Positions 1-5,202 of a stretch of 7,574 nucleotides of DNA are shown piece after piece. Within the stretch, counting starts at the first letter, position 1; each line of letters begins with the position of its first letter. Source of the DNA: Bacillota bacterium (GTDB lineage: Bacteria; Bacillota; Bacilli; Bacillales_B; DSM-18226); contig JAUZQA010000196.1 in NCBI GenBank assembly GCA_030705665.1, positions 1 through 7,574 on the forward strand, written 5' to 3'. The position numbers were made by a program, and so were the translations under genes. The notes under the pieces were generated by a model, which saw only the letters and a program-made list of their open reading frames with translations, did no database searches and was not told the DNA's origin.

Positions 1-22
1 AAACTCGACACCAAAATGAAAA

Positions 23-358
23 ATGCCAGACTATGAAAATATTATTGATAATCAGCTGATCCATGAGGTACATGGGATGACACATCAAAAGGTTAAGTCA
101 GAGCAAAAATGGGGGTCGTCTCAAATTACAAAAGATAAGGTATTAAAATTATATGGGGTTGTAAAAAACAAGGATTTTAAAGACCAAAATGCCAAGGATA
201 TCCTTTTGGAGATACTTAAACCTTGGACGCGTGGAGACTTCAGTAATGAGGTTTCGGCACATAATCAAATATGGGAATATCAGAAGGGGACAATAGGTAA
301 AGCCACCCGTTTGTTGACCGCATCTGAAGAAAAAGCCTATATTAAGCAGAATTTTTAA
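23..358 (+). CDS. DUF6241-like protein, 3' part, probably frameshifted at left edge
   Basis: The readable part is 111 residues and ends with TAA at 356-358. From memory, the pattern HGMTHQKV...KWG...ITxDK...WxxGDFS..HNxIW..Q.GTIGKATxLL...EE..YI resembles the DUF6241 family of Bacillaceae, whose function is unknown and whose members usually carry an N-terminal membrane anchor or signal segment. No such segment is present here. The ATG at 23 has no ribosome binding site, and an in-frame TGA lies at 17-19. Frame 1, however, is open from the window edge and reads KLDTKMK up to the A5 run at 19-23; removing one A would join it to the 23-358 frame as ...TKMKMPDYEN. I therefore infer a +1 frameshift (a mutation or a sequencing error) in a gene that starts left of the window. 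An internal ATG at 77 with GAGGT at 65-69 would instead give a 94-residue product. An intrinsic terminator follows. The coding assignment is fairly sure, the family moderately so. Confidence 0.6.
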   Translation: MPDYENIIDNQLIHEVHGMTHQKVKSEQKWGSSQITKDKVLKLYGVVKNKDFKDQNAKDILLEILKPWTRGDFSNEVSAHNQIWEYQKGTIGKATRLLTASEEKAYIKQNF

Positions 359-368
359 TAACGAAAGT

Positions 369-414
369 AAAAAGTCGAAAAAGGTTATGCTGTTTTTTTC
401 GGCTTTTTTGTTTT
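369..414 (+). terminator. Rho-independent terminator of the DUF6241-like gene
   Basis: A 14-bp stem pairs 369-382 (AAAAAGTCGAAAAA) with 395-408 through one G-T wobble. The loop is about 12 nt, and TTTTTTGTTTT follows. It lies 10 nt after the stop codon and separates the upstream gene from the tRNA unit. Confidence 0.85.
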
Positions 415-445
415 GGGTAAAAGTAAAAATTCATCAATATGTAGG

Positions 446-474
446 TTGACTTTTGTCGAATCATCTGATAATAT
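446..474 (+). promoter_or_regulatory. Sigma-A promoter of the tRNA-Gly gene
   Basis: TTGACT at 446-451 (5/6 match to the -35 consensus) is followed by a 17-bp spacer and TAATAT at 469-474 (4/6). GATAAT at 467-472 is an alternative -10 with a 15-bp spacer. Transcription would start near 481, about 22 nt before the tRNA, leaving a short leader for RNase P to remove. Confidence 0.65.
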
Positions 475-502
475 AGGTTTTGTTGTTGAAAAAACTCAAT
501 TT

Positions 503-576
503 GCGGGTGTAGTTTAATGGTAAAACTCCAGCCTTCCAAGCTGATGTCGTGGGTTCGATTCCCATCACCCGCTCCA
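503..576 (+). tRNA. tRNA-Gly (anticodon UCC)
   Basis: The acceptor stem pairs GCGGGTG (503-509) with CACCCGC (566-572). The discriminator is T573 and the CCA at 574-576 is encoded in the gene. The D-arm contains AGTTTAATGGTAAAACT. The anticodon stem CAGC/GCTG closes the loop CTTCCAA, giving anticodon UCC, which reads GGA and GGG codons. The T-arm is GTGGGTTCGATTCCCAT. The sequence closely resembles, from memory, the Gly-UCC tRNA of Bacillus. It stands alone rather than in an rRNA-linked tRNA cluster, with its own promoter and terminator. Confidence 0.98.
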
Positions 577-590
577 TACATACGTTAACT

Positions 591-634
591 AACGCAGTGT
601 ACCGTTTCATGAAGAACGTTGCATTGCGTTTTTC
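591..634 (+). terminator. Terminator of the tRNA-Gly transcript
   Basis: AACGCAGTG (591-599) pairs with CATTGCGTT (622-630), a 9-bp stem with one G-T pair. The apical part around TTTCATGAAG can fold further. The T-rich tail runs from 629. The hairpin begins 15 nt after the tRNA CCA end. Confidence 0.8.
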
Positions 635-639
635 TATTT

Positions 640-662
640 AAAAAAGATGCCTTAATGGCATC
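640..662 (-). terminator. Terminator of the B3/4-domain gene
   Basis: On the minus strand GATGCC (662-657) pairs with GGCATC (651-646) around a 5-nt loop, and TTTTTT (645-640) follows. The hairpin overlaps the stop codon at 652-654, so the last codons form one arm of the terminator. It abuts the tRNA terminator, so the two convergent units end back to back. Confidence 0.75.
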
Positions 663-1323
663 CTTTGATTTGATATGTAGCATCTCCACCGTGAATTTGA
701 AGAAACATCTTCATTAATGACTCTGTTAAGCGATTGGCATTTTCCAAATCGGTTGATGGCTGTATATAAATAATCTGCAGTGCATTTTTTGTTGCTTCGG
801 TAACAGGGCTTCTATTGGAATCAACATATGGACTTCCAAACGGTCCAAACTCATCTGAAGAGATAATCAAATGATTGAGAGAGTTCATACGTCCGTTTAA
901 TCCAGGATATTCCTCGTTTTCTTCCCCGATTCGTACAGATACAGGTCCTTGTAATTTTTCCATATCATAAATACCAATCGGAACTTGATATTGCAAAGAA
1001 AAGAAGTTGTTCACATCAATGGCACTTTGGATTGATGAAAGATAGTTTTGTTTTTGTATTCTTCGATAGAGCGCTTCAGCGGAATGACGATAGCGGTTTG
1101 GATCTTTCCCCGTTTTCTTAAAAATTTGCCGCCATTCTTGAATCCCGGGTATGTCAGTAACGGCTTTCCCTTCTAAATCAAAGAAAATCGATTCTTGGAA
1201 TAACTGGAGCCGCCCTTTTAGCATTTGGGGAGAGTCTCCGACCGTAATTCCCTTGTATTCAATGATTCCAAGCTTAAAATGAGGAATAAGTGTTGTAATC
1301 TGTGAGGAAACTTGAATTTCCAA
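652..1323 (-). CDS. Stand-alone B3/4 (PheRS beta-type) domain protein
   Basis: The product is 223 residues when started at the TTG at 1323-1321. It resembles proteins annotated as B3/B4-domain or phenylalanyl-tRNA synthetase beta-related. In PheRS the B3/4 domain hydrolyses Tyr wrongly attached to tRNA-Phe. The free-standing bacterial proteins lack the synthetase parts, and their substrate is unknown to me. Visible hallmarks are TGKDPNRYRHSAEALYRRI (about residues 71-89), a DVNNFFSLQYQVPIGIYD segment (103-120), and GPFGSPYVDSNRSPVTEAT (160-178). No signal peptide or membrane segment is seen, so it is probably cytoplasmic. The longer reading from ATG at 1350 lacks a ribosome binding site and would contain a perfect one inside its own codons, so TTG is preferred. 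It is transcribed divergently from queG. An editing or other RNA-related role is inference from the domain. Confidence 0.85.
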   Translation of the reverse strand: MEIQVSSQITTLIPHFKLGIIEYKGITVGDSPQMLKGRLQLFQESIFFDLEGKAVTDIPGIQEWRQIFKKTGKDPNRYRHSAEALYRRIQKQNYLSSIQSAIDVNNFFSLQYQVPIGIYDMEKLQGPVSVRIGEENEEYPGLNGRMNSLNHLIISSDEFGPFGSPYVDSNRSPVTEATKNALQIIYIQPSTDLENANRLTESLMKMFLQIHGGDATYQIKGCH

Positions 1324-1328
1324 GGATT

Positions 1329-1336
1329 TCACCTCC
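1329..1336 (-). promoter_or_regulatory. Ribosome binding site that fixes a TTG start for the B3/4 gene
   Basis: On the minus strand GGAGGTGA (1336-1329) lies 5 nt before TTG (1323-1321), with 8 nt between the GGAGG core and the start. The upstream ATG at 1350 is preceded by TTAAACTAA, with no purine-rich site. The nine extra residues of the longer reading are therefore probably not translated. Confidence 0.85.
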
Positions 1337-1355
1337 AAAATTTGTTTCATTTAGT

Positions 1356-1384
1356 TTAACATAGTAAGATGTCTGGCCAATAAT
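1356..1384 (+). promoter_or_regulatory. Sigma-A promoter of queG-yhbB
   Basis: TTAACA (1356-1361, 5/6), an exact 17-bp spacer and AATAAT (1379-1384, 5/6) form a good vegetative promoter. Transcription would start near 1391, leaving a leader of about 40 nt before the queG TTG. Confidence 0.7.
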
Positions 1385-1389
1385 GATAA
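1361..1389 (-). promoter_or_regulatory. Possible promoter of the B3/4 gene
   Basis: Read on the minus strand, TTATCA (1389-1384), a 17-bp spacer and TACTAT (1366-1361) each match the sigma-A hexamers at 4/6. An equally good alternative is TTGGCC (1380-1375), a 16-bp spacer and TAAACT (1358-1353). Both overlap the queG promoter on the other strand. Confidence 0.4.
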
Positions 1390-1429
1390 TAACTAAACAT
1401 ATATAACCAATCAAGGAAGGAGGATAGCA

Positions 1430-2566
1430 TTGAACGTCACCCAGCTAAAAAAAGAAATCATTGAATATAGCAAACAAATCGGAATCGATAAAATTGGCTT
1501 TACAACCGCAGAGCCATTTATGGAATTAAAAAACAGACTGATTCGGCAGCAGCAATTAAATTATCAATCTGGTTTTGAAGAACCAGACATTGAAAAACGT
1601 GTCACTCCGGCCTTGCTTCTAGATGAACCTCGCTCGATCATTGCAATTGCCTTGGCCTATCCCGCAAAAATGAAAGTTCGCTTTCAGAGCAAGAAGGGGG
1701 AGCGCAGGGGGATTTTTTGCCGAGCCTCATGGGGAGTAGACTATCACCATATTCTAAGGGACCGCTTAAAAAAGTTAGAAGAGTTTATCTTAAGTAAAAT
1801 GCCTGATGCACGGATAAAGTCAATGGTAGACACGGGTGAGCTTTCAGATAGAGCGGTAGCGGAACGTGCAGGGATTGGCTGGAGCGGAAAAAACTGTGCG
1901 ATCATTACTCCTGAATTCGGCTCTTATGTTTATTTAGGAGAAATGATTACTAGTATTCCATTTGAACCTGATCAACCGATTGAAGATCAATGCGGAACAT
2001 GTAATAAGTGTTTGGAAGCCTGTCCTACTGGGGCTCTTGTTCAAGGCGGTCAAATTAATGCCCAGCATTGTATTGGTTTTTTAACTCAAACAAAAGATTT
2101 TGTGCCAGATGAATTTAGGGAAAAAATCGGAAATCGAATCTATGGATGCGATTCTTGTCAGACTTCTTGTCCGATGAATAAAGGAAAAGACTTTCATTTT
2201 CATGAGGAAATGGATTCTAACATTGAGATAAATAAACCTTTATTAAGGCCAATATTGAAAATGAGCAATCGAGAATTTAAGGAACGGTTTGGCCATCTGG
2301 CTGGATCATGGCGCGGGAAAAAGCCTATTCAAAGGAATGCGATTTTAGCCATTGCCCACTTTAGAGATGAAACAGCCATTCCAGACTTGATTGATATTAT
2401 GGAAAAGGATTCTAGGCCTGTACTAAGGGGAACTGCTGCTTGGGCTTTGGGGAAAATGAATAATGAAACATCCCTGTCCGCTCTTCTTAAAGCAAAAGAA
2501 AGGGAAAAAGATTTGGATGTGCTTGCTGAAATTGAAAAAGGATTAAACCTTTACTATAAGGAGTAA
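1430..2566 (+). CDS. queG: Epoxyqueuosine reductase QueG
   Basis: QueG reduces epoxyqueuosine to queuosine at wobble position 34 of GUN-anticodon tRNAs, the last step of queuosine synthesis. It uses cobalamin and two [4Fe-4S] clusters in the cytoplasm. The 378 residues show the N-terminal QueG domain (about 1-180) with MVDTGELSDRAVAERAGIGW; its Asp134 matches the proposed proton donor of the B. subtilis enzyme. The ferredoxin-like part has Cys188, 191, 194 and 198 (CGTCNKCLEACPTGA), then Cys214 and Cys240, 243 and 247 (CDSCQTSCP). A HEAT-like repeat fills about 300-375 and is used for tRNA binding in solved homologues. The length is normal (B. subtilis about 386). The start is TTG at 1430 with AAGGAGGA at 1417-1424. 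It is the first gene of a probable queG-yhbB unit, as in B. subtilis (yhbA-yhbB), and no terminator separates the two. Confidence 0.97.
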   Translation: MNVTQLKKEIIEYSKQIGIDKIGFTTAEPFMELKNRLIRQQQLNYQSGFEEPDIEKRVTPALLLDEPRSIIAIALAYPAKMKVRFQSKKGERRGIFCRASWGVDYHHILRDRLKKLEEFILSKMPDARIKSMVDTGELSDRAVAERAGIGWSGKNCAIITPEFGSYVYLGEMITSIPFEPDQPIEDQCGTCNKCLEACPTGALVQGGQINAQHCIGFLTQTKDFVPDEFREKIGNRIYGCDSCQTSCPMNKGKDFHFHEEMDSNIEINKPLLRPILKMSNREFKERFGHLAGSWRGKKPIQRNAILAIAHFRDETAIPDLIDIMEKDSRPVLRGTAAWALGKMNNETSLSALLKAKEREKDLDVLAEIEKGLNLYYKE

Positions 2567-2613
2567 CGTTATTTTGTTAATATAAGCCTTTTTTTTTCAT
2601 ATGTATGGAAAAG

Positions 2614-2620
2614 AAGGGGG
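2614..2620 (+). promoter_or_regulatory. Ribosome binding site deciding the yhbB start
   Basis: AAGGGGG lies 8 nt before TTG at 2629. It is only 2 nt before ATG at 2623, too close for normal initiation, and downstream of ATG at 2605, which is preceded by a T-rich run. The spacing favours TTG at 2629. Confidence 0.6.
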
Positions 2621-2628
2621 CGATGAAA

Positions 2629-3510
2629 TTGCATAGACAGCTTCAGGAATTATTTGAAAGCAGGGTCAGTCATTATGTTTCCAATTCTAGAGAAAAAGGT
2701 TCAATTTACCCTAAAGCTGAAAGAAAAAGGGAAACACTAGCTAAACGGAATGCGGAAATAGTCAAAGTGAAGGCAGCTGGAAAAATGATTGAGAAGGTAG
2801 CTGACGGTGATTATCATACGGCAAAATATTTAGTTCATTATCAATATTTAATAAAGCAAAAAGGTAATCTTTATATAGAGGAAGAAGTTGAAATGAGAGT
2901 GGGCAGGTTTTATAGGGATGAATTAATTTTCGATGATGAAGTAAACCCATTTGAAGCAACACATCCACAGCCAACGGCAGCCACGAATATTTCATTTGAA
3001 GAGGATGGAGAGCGGTTGAGTTTTCAATATAACCGTTTGAAAGCTGTCCAATATGCAGAAACTTGGTGGAATAGCTATAATCCGGCCTATAAAAAATTTG
3101 AAGTAGATTGCACGAGCTTTGTTTCACAATGTCTTCATGAAGGCGGGGCACCAATGAGCGGTTACCCTAATCGGGGGAAAGGCTGGTGGCTAAGAGGTAA
3201 TAATTATAGTTATAGCTGGGCTGTAGCCAACTCTCTGAGACTTTACCTTGCCAATCCTAATAATGCCCTAATGGCACAGGAGGTAAGCAGTCCAGACGAA
3301 TTAATTCTAGGTGATGTAATCTGTTATGACTTTCAAGGTGATGGGCGTTTTGATCATAATACATTTGTAACTGGCAGAGACGCATATGGAATGCCCCTAG
3401 TGAATGCGCATACCTATAATAGCCGGCAGAGGTATTGGGCTTATGAGGATTCATCAGCCTACACACCTAATATCAAATACAAGTTTTTTACTATTGCCGG
3501 GGGCAGGTGA
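2629..3510 (+). CDS. yhbB: YhbB-like protein with C-terminal Amidase_6 domain
   Basis: Started at TTG 2629 the product is 293 residues (301 from ATG 2605). Residues about 15-125 are a charged N-terminal region, rich in Lys, Arg and Glu near the start, with no signal peptide or membrane segment. Residues about 133-293 match the putative amidase domain (Amidase_6, NlpC/P60-like cysteine hydrolase fold). NRLKAVQYAETWW opens it, VDCTSFVSQ carries the likely nucleophile Cys161, and DHNTFVTG carries the likely His243; VNAHTYNS follows. The substrate is unknown; cell-wall peptide or amide hydrolysis is only a family-level guess, and the lack of an export signal argues against a secreted wall enzyme. 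It follows queG by about 60 nt without a terminator or clear promoter, the same pair order as in B. subtilis, so co-transcription is likely. A hairpin terminator follows it. Confidence 0.85.
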   Translation: MHRQLQELFESRVSHYVSNSREKGSIYPKAERKRETLAKRNAEIVKVKAAGKMIEKVADGDYHTAKYLVHYQYLIKQKGNLYIEEEVEMRVGRFYRDELIFDDEVNPFEATHPQPTAATNISFEEDGERLSFQYNRLKAVQYAETWWNSYNPAYKKFEVDCTSFVSQCLHEGGAPMSGYPNRGKGWWLRGNNYSYSWAVANSLRLYLANPNNALMAQEVSSPDELILGDVICYDFQGDGRFDHNTFVTGRDAYGMPLVNAHTYNSRQRYWAYEDSSAYTPNIKYKFFTIAGGR

Positions 3511-3512
3511 TA

Positions 3513-3540
3513 TTGAACATGTCTCTATGAGTGGTATAAT
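3513..3540 (+). promoter_or_regulatory. Extended -10 promoter for trmL, inside the yhbB terminator
   Basis: TTGAAC (3513-3518, 4/6), a 16-bp spacer and a perfect TATAAT (3535-3540) preceded by TGG make TGGTATAAT, an exact extended -10 element. Transcription would start near 3547, leaving a leader of about 98 nt before trmL. The -10 box sits in the loop of the terminator hairpin at 3523-3558. Confidence 0.65.
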
Positions 3541-3558
3541 AGCTCTTAGAGTTTTTTT
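3523..3558 (+). terminator. Terminator of queG-yhbB
   Basis: CTCTATGAG (3523-3531) pairs with CTCTTAGAG (3543-3551) with one T-T mismatch. The loop is 11 nt, and T7 follows (3552-3558). It starts 12 nt after the yhbB stop. Confidence 0.65.
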
Positions 3559-3570
3559 AATTATTTGTCT

Positions 3571-3621
3571 AGCTCCAAGCGCCGAGCGGCTAGTGTATGC
3601 CGCTAAACAGGCGCTTCCGCT
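3571..3621 (+). repeat. GC-rich nested hairpin in the trmL leader, resembling a dispersed Bacillaceae repeat
   Basis: Three nested helices are visible. The outer pairs AGC (3571-3573) with GCT (3619-3621). The middle pairs AAGCGCC (3577-3583) with GGCGCTT (3610-3616). The inner pairs AGCGGC (3585-3590) with GCCGCT (3599-3604) around an 8-nt loop. The flanks TTGTCTAGCTCC and CGCTTCCGCTTTTCTT look, from memory, like the ends of a repeat found at many intergenic sites in Bacillus and Geobacillus genomes, here in a very short form. It is far more GC-rich than its surroundings and ends 8 nt before the trmL ribosome binding site. Its function is unknown; it could mask translation or affect transcript stability. 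Confidence 0.55.
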
Positions 3622-3644
3622 TTTCTTATGAGGTGAATATATTC

Positions 3645-4118
3645 ATGGCAATTCATGTAGTCTTATATCAACCGGAAATTCCTTCAAATACAGGAAATAT
3701 CGCTCGGACATGTGCAGCAACATATACGACATTGCATTTAATTCGTCCATTAGGTTTTTCAACGGATGATAAATTGTTAAAAAGAGCTGGATTGGATTAT
3801 TGGGAATTTGTTAATATTGTTTATTACGATTCAATTGATGAATTTTTTGAAAAGAATCAGGGCGGCGAATTCTTCTTTGTAACAAAGTTTGGGGAAAAAC
3901 CTCATACTTCCTTTGATTATAGCGATCTAGACAAGGATTATTACTTTGTATTTGGAAGGGAAACAACAGGGCTCCCGAAAGAAGTTCGTGAAAACAATTT
4001 GGATCATTGTCTAAGGATACCAATGACCGAGAATGTTCGTTCCTTGAATCTTTCCAATACAGCAGCAATTCTTGTTTATGAAGCACTGCGGCAGCAAAAC
4101 TATCAGCATTTAAAATAA
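3645..4118 (+). CDS. trmL: tRNA (cytidine/uridine-34 2'-O)-methyltransferase TrmL
   Basis: TrmL (called CspR in older B. subtilis annotation) methylates the 2'-OH of wobble nucleotide 34 in tRNA-Leu with CAA and UAA anticodons, using S-adenosylmethionine. It is a small SPOUT enzyme that acts as a dimer. The 157 residues show LYQPEIPSNTGNIARTC (7-23), FVFGRETTGLPKE (101-113) and IPMTENVRSLNLSNTAAILVYEA (125-147), the parts that form the SPOUT knot and bind the cofactor. The length equals the family norm. The frame is open from 3597, but ATG 3645 is chosen because the protein there begins AIHVVLYQPEIP as in homologues and GAGGTGA lies at 3630-3636; the upstream codons fall in the GC-rich hairpin. 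It lies downstream of yhbB as in B. subtilis but probably has its own promoter. Confidence 0.96.
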   Translation: MAIHVVLYQPEIPSNTGNIARTCAATYTTLHLIRPLGFSTDDKLLKRAGLDYWEFVNIVYYDSIDEFFEKNQGGEFFFVTKFGEKPHTSFDYSDLDKDYYFVFGRETTGLPKEVRENNLDHCLRIPMTENVRSLNLSNTAAILVYEALRQQNYQHLK

Positions 4119-4125
4119 TCTACAT

Positions 4126-4145
4126 AAGGCCCCTAGGGGTTTTTT
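4126..4145 (+). terminator. Terminator of trmL
   Basis: AAGGCCC (4126-4132) pairs with GGGTTTT (4137-4143) through two G-T pairs, with loop CTAG. The run of six T (4140-4145) overlaps the 3' arm. It begins 7 nt after the stop. Confidence 0.65.
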
Positions 4146-4190
4146 GTATTTTCATCTCTTTTTTGTTTAAATAGAAAGTGAGAGAATGAA

Positions 4191-4194
4191 AGGG
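4191..4194 (+). promoter_or_regulatory. Ribosome binding site deciding the nitroreductase start
   Basis: AGGG, within AAAGGGATGA, lies 9 nt before ATG at 4204. ATG codons at 4186 and 4195 are in the same frame, but neither has a comparable site at normal spacing. Confidence 0.55.
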
Positions 4195-4203
4195 ATGAGA
4201 CTA

Positions 4204-4953
4204 ATGAATGATGTAATATCTACAATTCTTAATCACCGTTCGATTCGGCATTTTGAAGACAAGCCTTTGTCCGAGGAACAAATCAAAACCATTGTAAGCT
4301 GTGCTCAATCAGCAGCAACATCCAGTTACATTCAGGCATATTCCATTATTGGAGTTAAGGATCAGGAAACAAAGAAAAAGCTTGCGGATTTAGTTGGCAG
4401 CCAGCCATATGTAGAAAAAAATGGACACTTTTTTGTTTTTTGTGCAGACCTTTACAGGCATATGGTAATTGGTGAAAAAGAAGGAAAAAATGTTCTGCCA
4501 TCGATTGAAAGTACAGAAAAATTTATGGTTGCCTTAATTGATGCAGCGCTTGCTGCCCAGAATGCAGCAATTGCGGCAGAATCGATGGGTCTTGGAATAT
4601 GCTATATAGGAGGAATTCGGAATAACCTTCATGAAGTTCAAAAGCTGTTAAAAACGCCTGAACGGGTTATTCCATTATTTGGAATGACTATTGGCTATCC
4701 AACCAAAGTTACGGATCAAAAGCCTCGGTTACCATTTGAGCATATTTATCATGAAGAGGTATATCAGCAAGACAACGAAGTTTATTTAGATCAGATTCGA
4801 GGCTATGATCAACTAATTTCAGACTACTATAATAAAAGAACTAACGGTAAGCGAAAAGACCGCTGGTCAGAACAAATTGCTAACATGCTTGAAAAACAAA
4901 GCAGAATATACATGAGGGAGTTTGTTCAAAAAAACAAACTTGACCTTCACTAA
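4204..4953 (+). CDS. NfsA/NfrA-type FMN-dependent NADPH nitroreductase
   Basis: The predicted product is a cytoplasmic flavoenzyme that reduces nitroaromatics, quinones or FMN with NADPH in two-electron steps. The 249 residues match the NfsA group in length. Visible hallmarks are the N-terminal FMN phosphate-binding NHRSIRHF (10-17), PLSEEQI (21-27), AATSSYIQAYSIIGV (37-51), and the hydrophobic helix DAALAAQNAAIAAESMGLG (113-131) followed by ICYIGGIRNN. FGMTIGYP (159-166) is the usual GxxxGxP-like strand end. The C-terminal 65 residues are the charged arm with IRGYDQ and RWSEQ seen in NfsA/NfrA proteins. B. subtilis homologues are NfrA1 and NfrA2; I cannot say which is orthologous. It stands alone between two terminators. 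Upstream promoter elements are weak. This gene is not at this place in B. subtilis. Confidence 0.92.
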   Translation: MNDVISTILNHRSIRHFEDKPLSEEQIKTIVSCAQSAATSSYIQAYSIIGVKDQETKKKLADLVGSQPYVEKNGHFFVFCADLYRHMVIGEKEGKNVLPSIESTEKFMVALIDAALAAQNAAIAAESMGLGICYIGGIRNNLHEVQKLLKTPERVIPLFGMTIGYPTKVTDQKPRLPFEHIYHEEVYQQDNEVYLDQIRGYDQLISDYYNKRTNGKRKDRWSEQIANMLEKQSRIYMREFVQKNKLDLH

Positions 4954-4992
4954 AAACGAGAGGCTGTCCATTTTGGACAGCCTCTCGTTTTT
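4952..4992. terminator. Perfect 19-bp bidirectional terminator
   Basis: Positions 4952-4970 are an exact reverse complement of 4974-4992 with a TTT loop. The arms start with A5 and end with T5, so either strand yields a GC-rich stem followed by U residues. It overlaps the nitroreductase stop (4951-4953) and touches the stop of the minus-strand small gene (4991-4993), so it can end both convergent transcripts. Confidence 0.95.
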
Positions 4993-5077
4993 ATGAACCT
5001 GGTTTGTCATTATATCCTGCAGTGAAAATAGCCGTCAAGAACGCTAGCATGACTAAAACTACAAAAAAAGTATTCAT
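4991..5077 (-). CDS. Putative 28-aa single-pass membrane peptide
   Basis: ATG at 5077-5075 opens a 28-codon frame ending with TAA at 4993-4991. Residues 4-20 (FFVVLVMLAFLTAIFTA) form one continuous hydrophobic segment long enough to cross a membrane. A short polar tail GYNDKPGS follows, so a small inner-membrane peptide is likely. AAAAGGGG (5096-5089) lies 11 nt before the start, slightly far for a ribosome binding site. A perfect TATAAT with a plausible -35 lies upstream, and the stop codon touches the bidirectional hairpin. Promoter, start, hydrophobic core and terminator together make it more than a chance frame. I do not recognise the family. Spore-associated small membrane proteins and type I toxins have similar shapes, but nothing here picks one. 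It was too short for ordinary gene finding. Confidence 0.6.
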   Translation of the reverse strand: MNTFFVVLVMLAFLTAIFTAGYNDKPGS

Positions 5078-5131
5078 TACAATGTCAGCCCCTTTTCGTT
5101 TTAACTCCGCATTTTTCTAATTCTAATTTTT

Positions 5132-5159
5132 ATTATAGCCAAAGTTTTAAAAATGAAAA
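5132..5159 (-). promoter_or_regulatory. Promoter of the 28-aa peptide gene
   Basis: On the minus strand TTTTCA (5159-5154, 4/6) is followed by a 16-bp spacer and a perfect TATAAT (5137-5132). Transcription would start near 5125, giving a leader of about 48 nt. Confidence 0.55.
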
Positions 5160-5202
5160 GAGGAAGATTTCAATTGAAGTATGGAAAAAGATTAGATTAA
5201 GT

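Noticed and set aside
342..581. 79-codon minus-strand frame across the tRNA-Gly gene
   Set aside because: It runs antisense through a clear tRNA, its promoter and a terminator, and its protein resembles nothing.
503..634. tRNA-Gly 3' end as an integration (att) site
   Set aside because: No integrase gene, direct repeat of the tRNA end or foreign cargo is visible in the window.
2567..2600. T9 run after queG as a terminator
   Set aside because: Only a 4-bp TAAC/GTTA stem could be found before it, so a functional terminator is not supported.
2762..3154. Minus-strand frames inside yhbB (also 3257-3466)
   Set aside because: They are shadows of a protein with recognisable Amidase_6 motifs and have no ribosome binding sites.
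3404..3631. 75-codon plus-strand frame over the yhbB end and trmL leader
   Set aside because: It overlaps yhbB, the terminator and the hairpin element, and has no ribosome binding site or recognisable protein.
3811..4086. 91-codon minus-strand frame within trmL
   Set aside because: It is antisense to conserved SPOUT motifs and has no family resemblance.
4165..4196. GTTTAA upstream of the nitroreductase as a sigma-B -35
   Set aside because: The nearest GGGWAW-like -10 (AGGGAT) is 20 bp away, too far for sigma-B, and overlaps the ribosome binding site.
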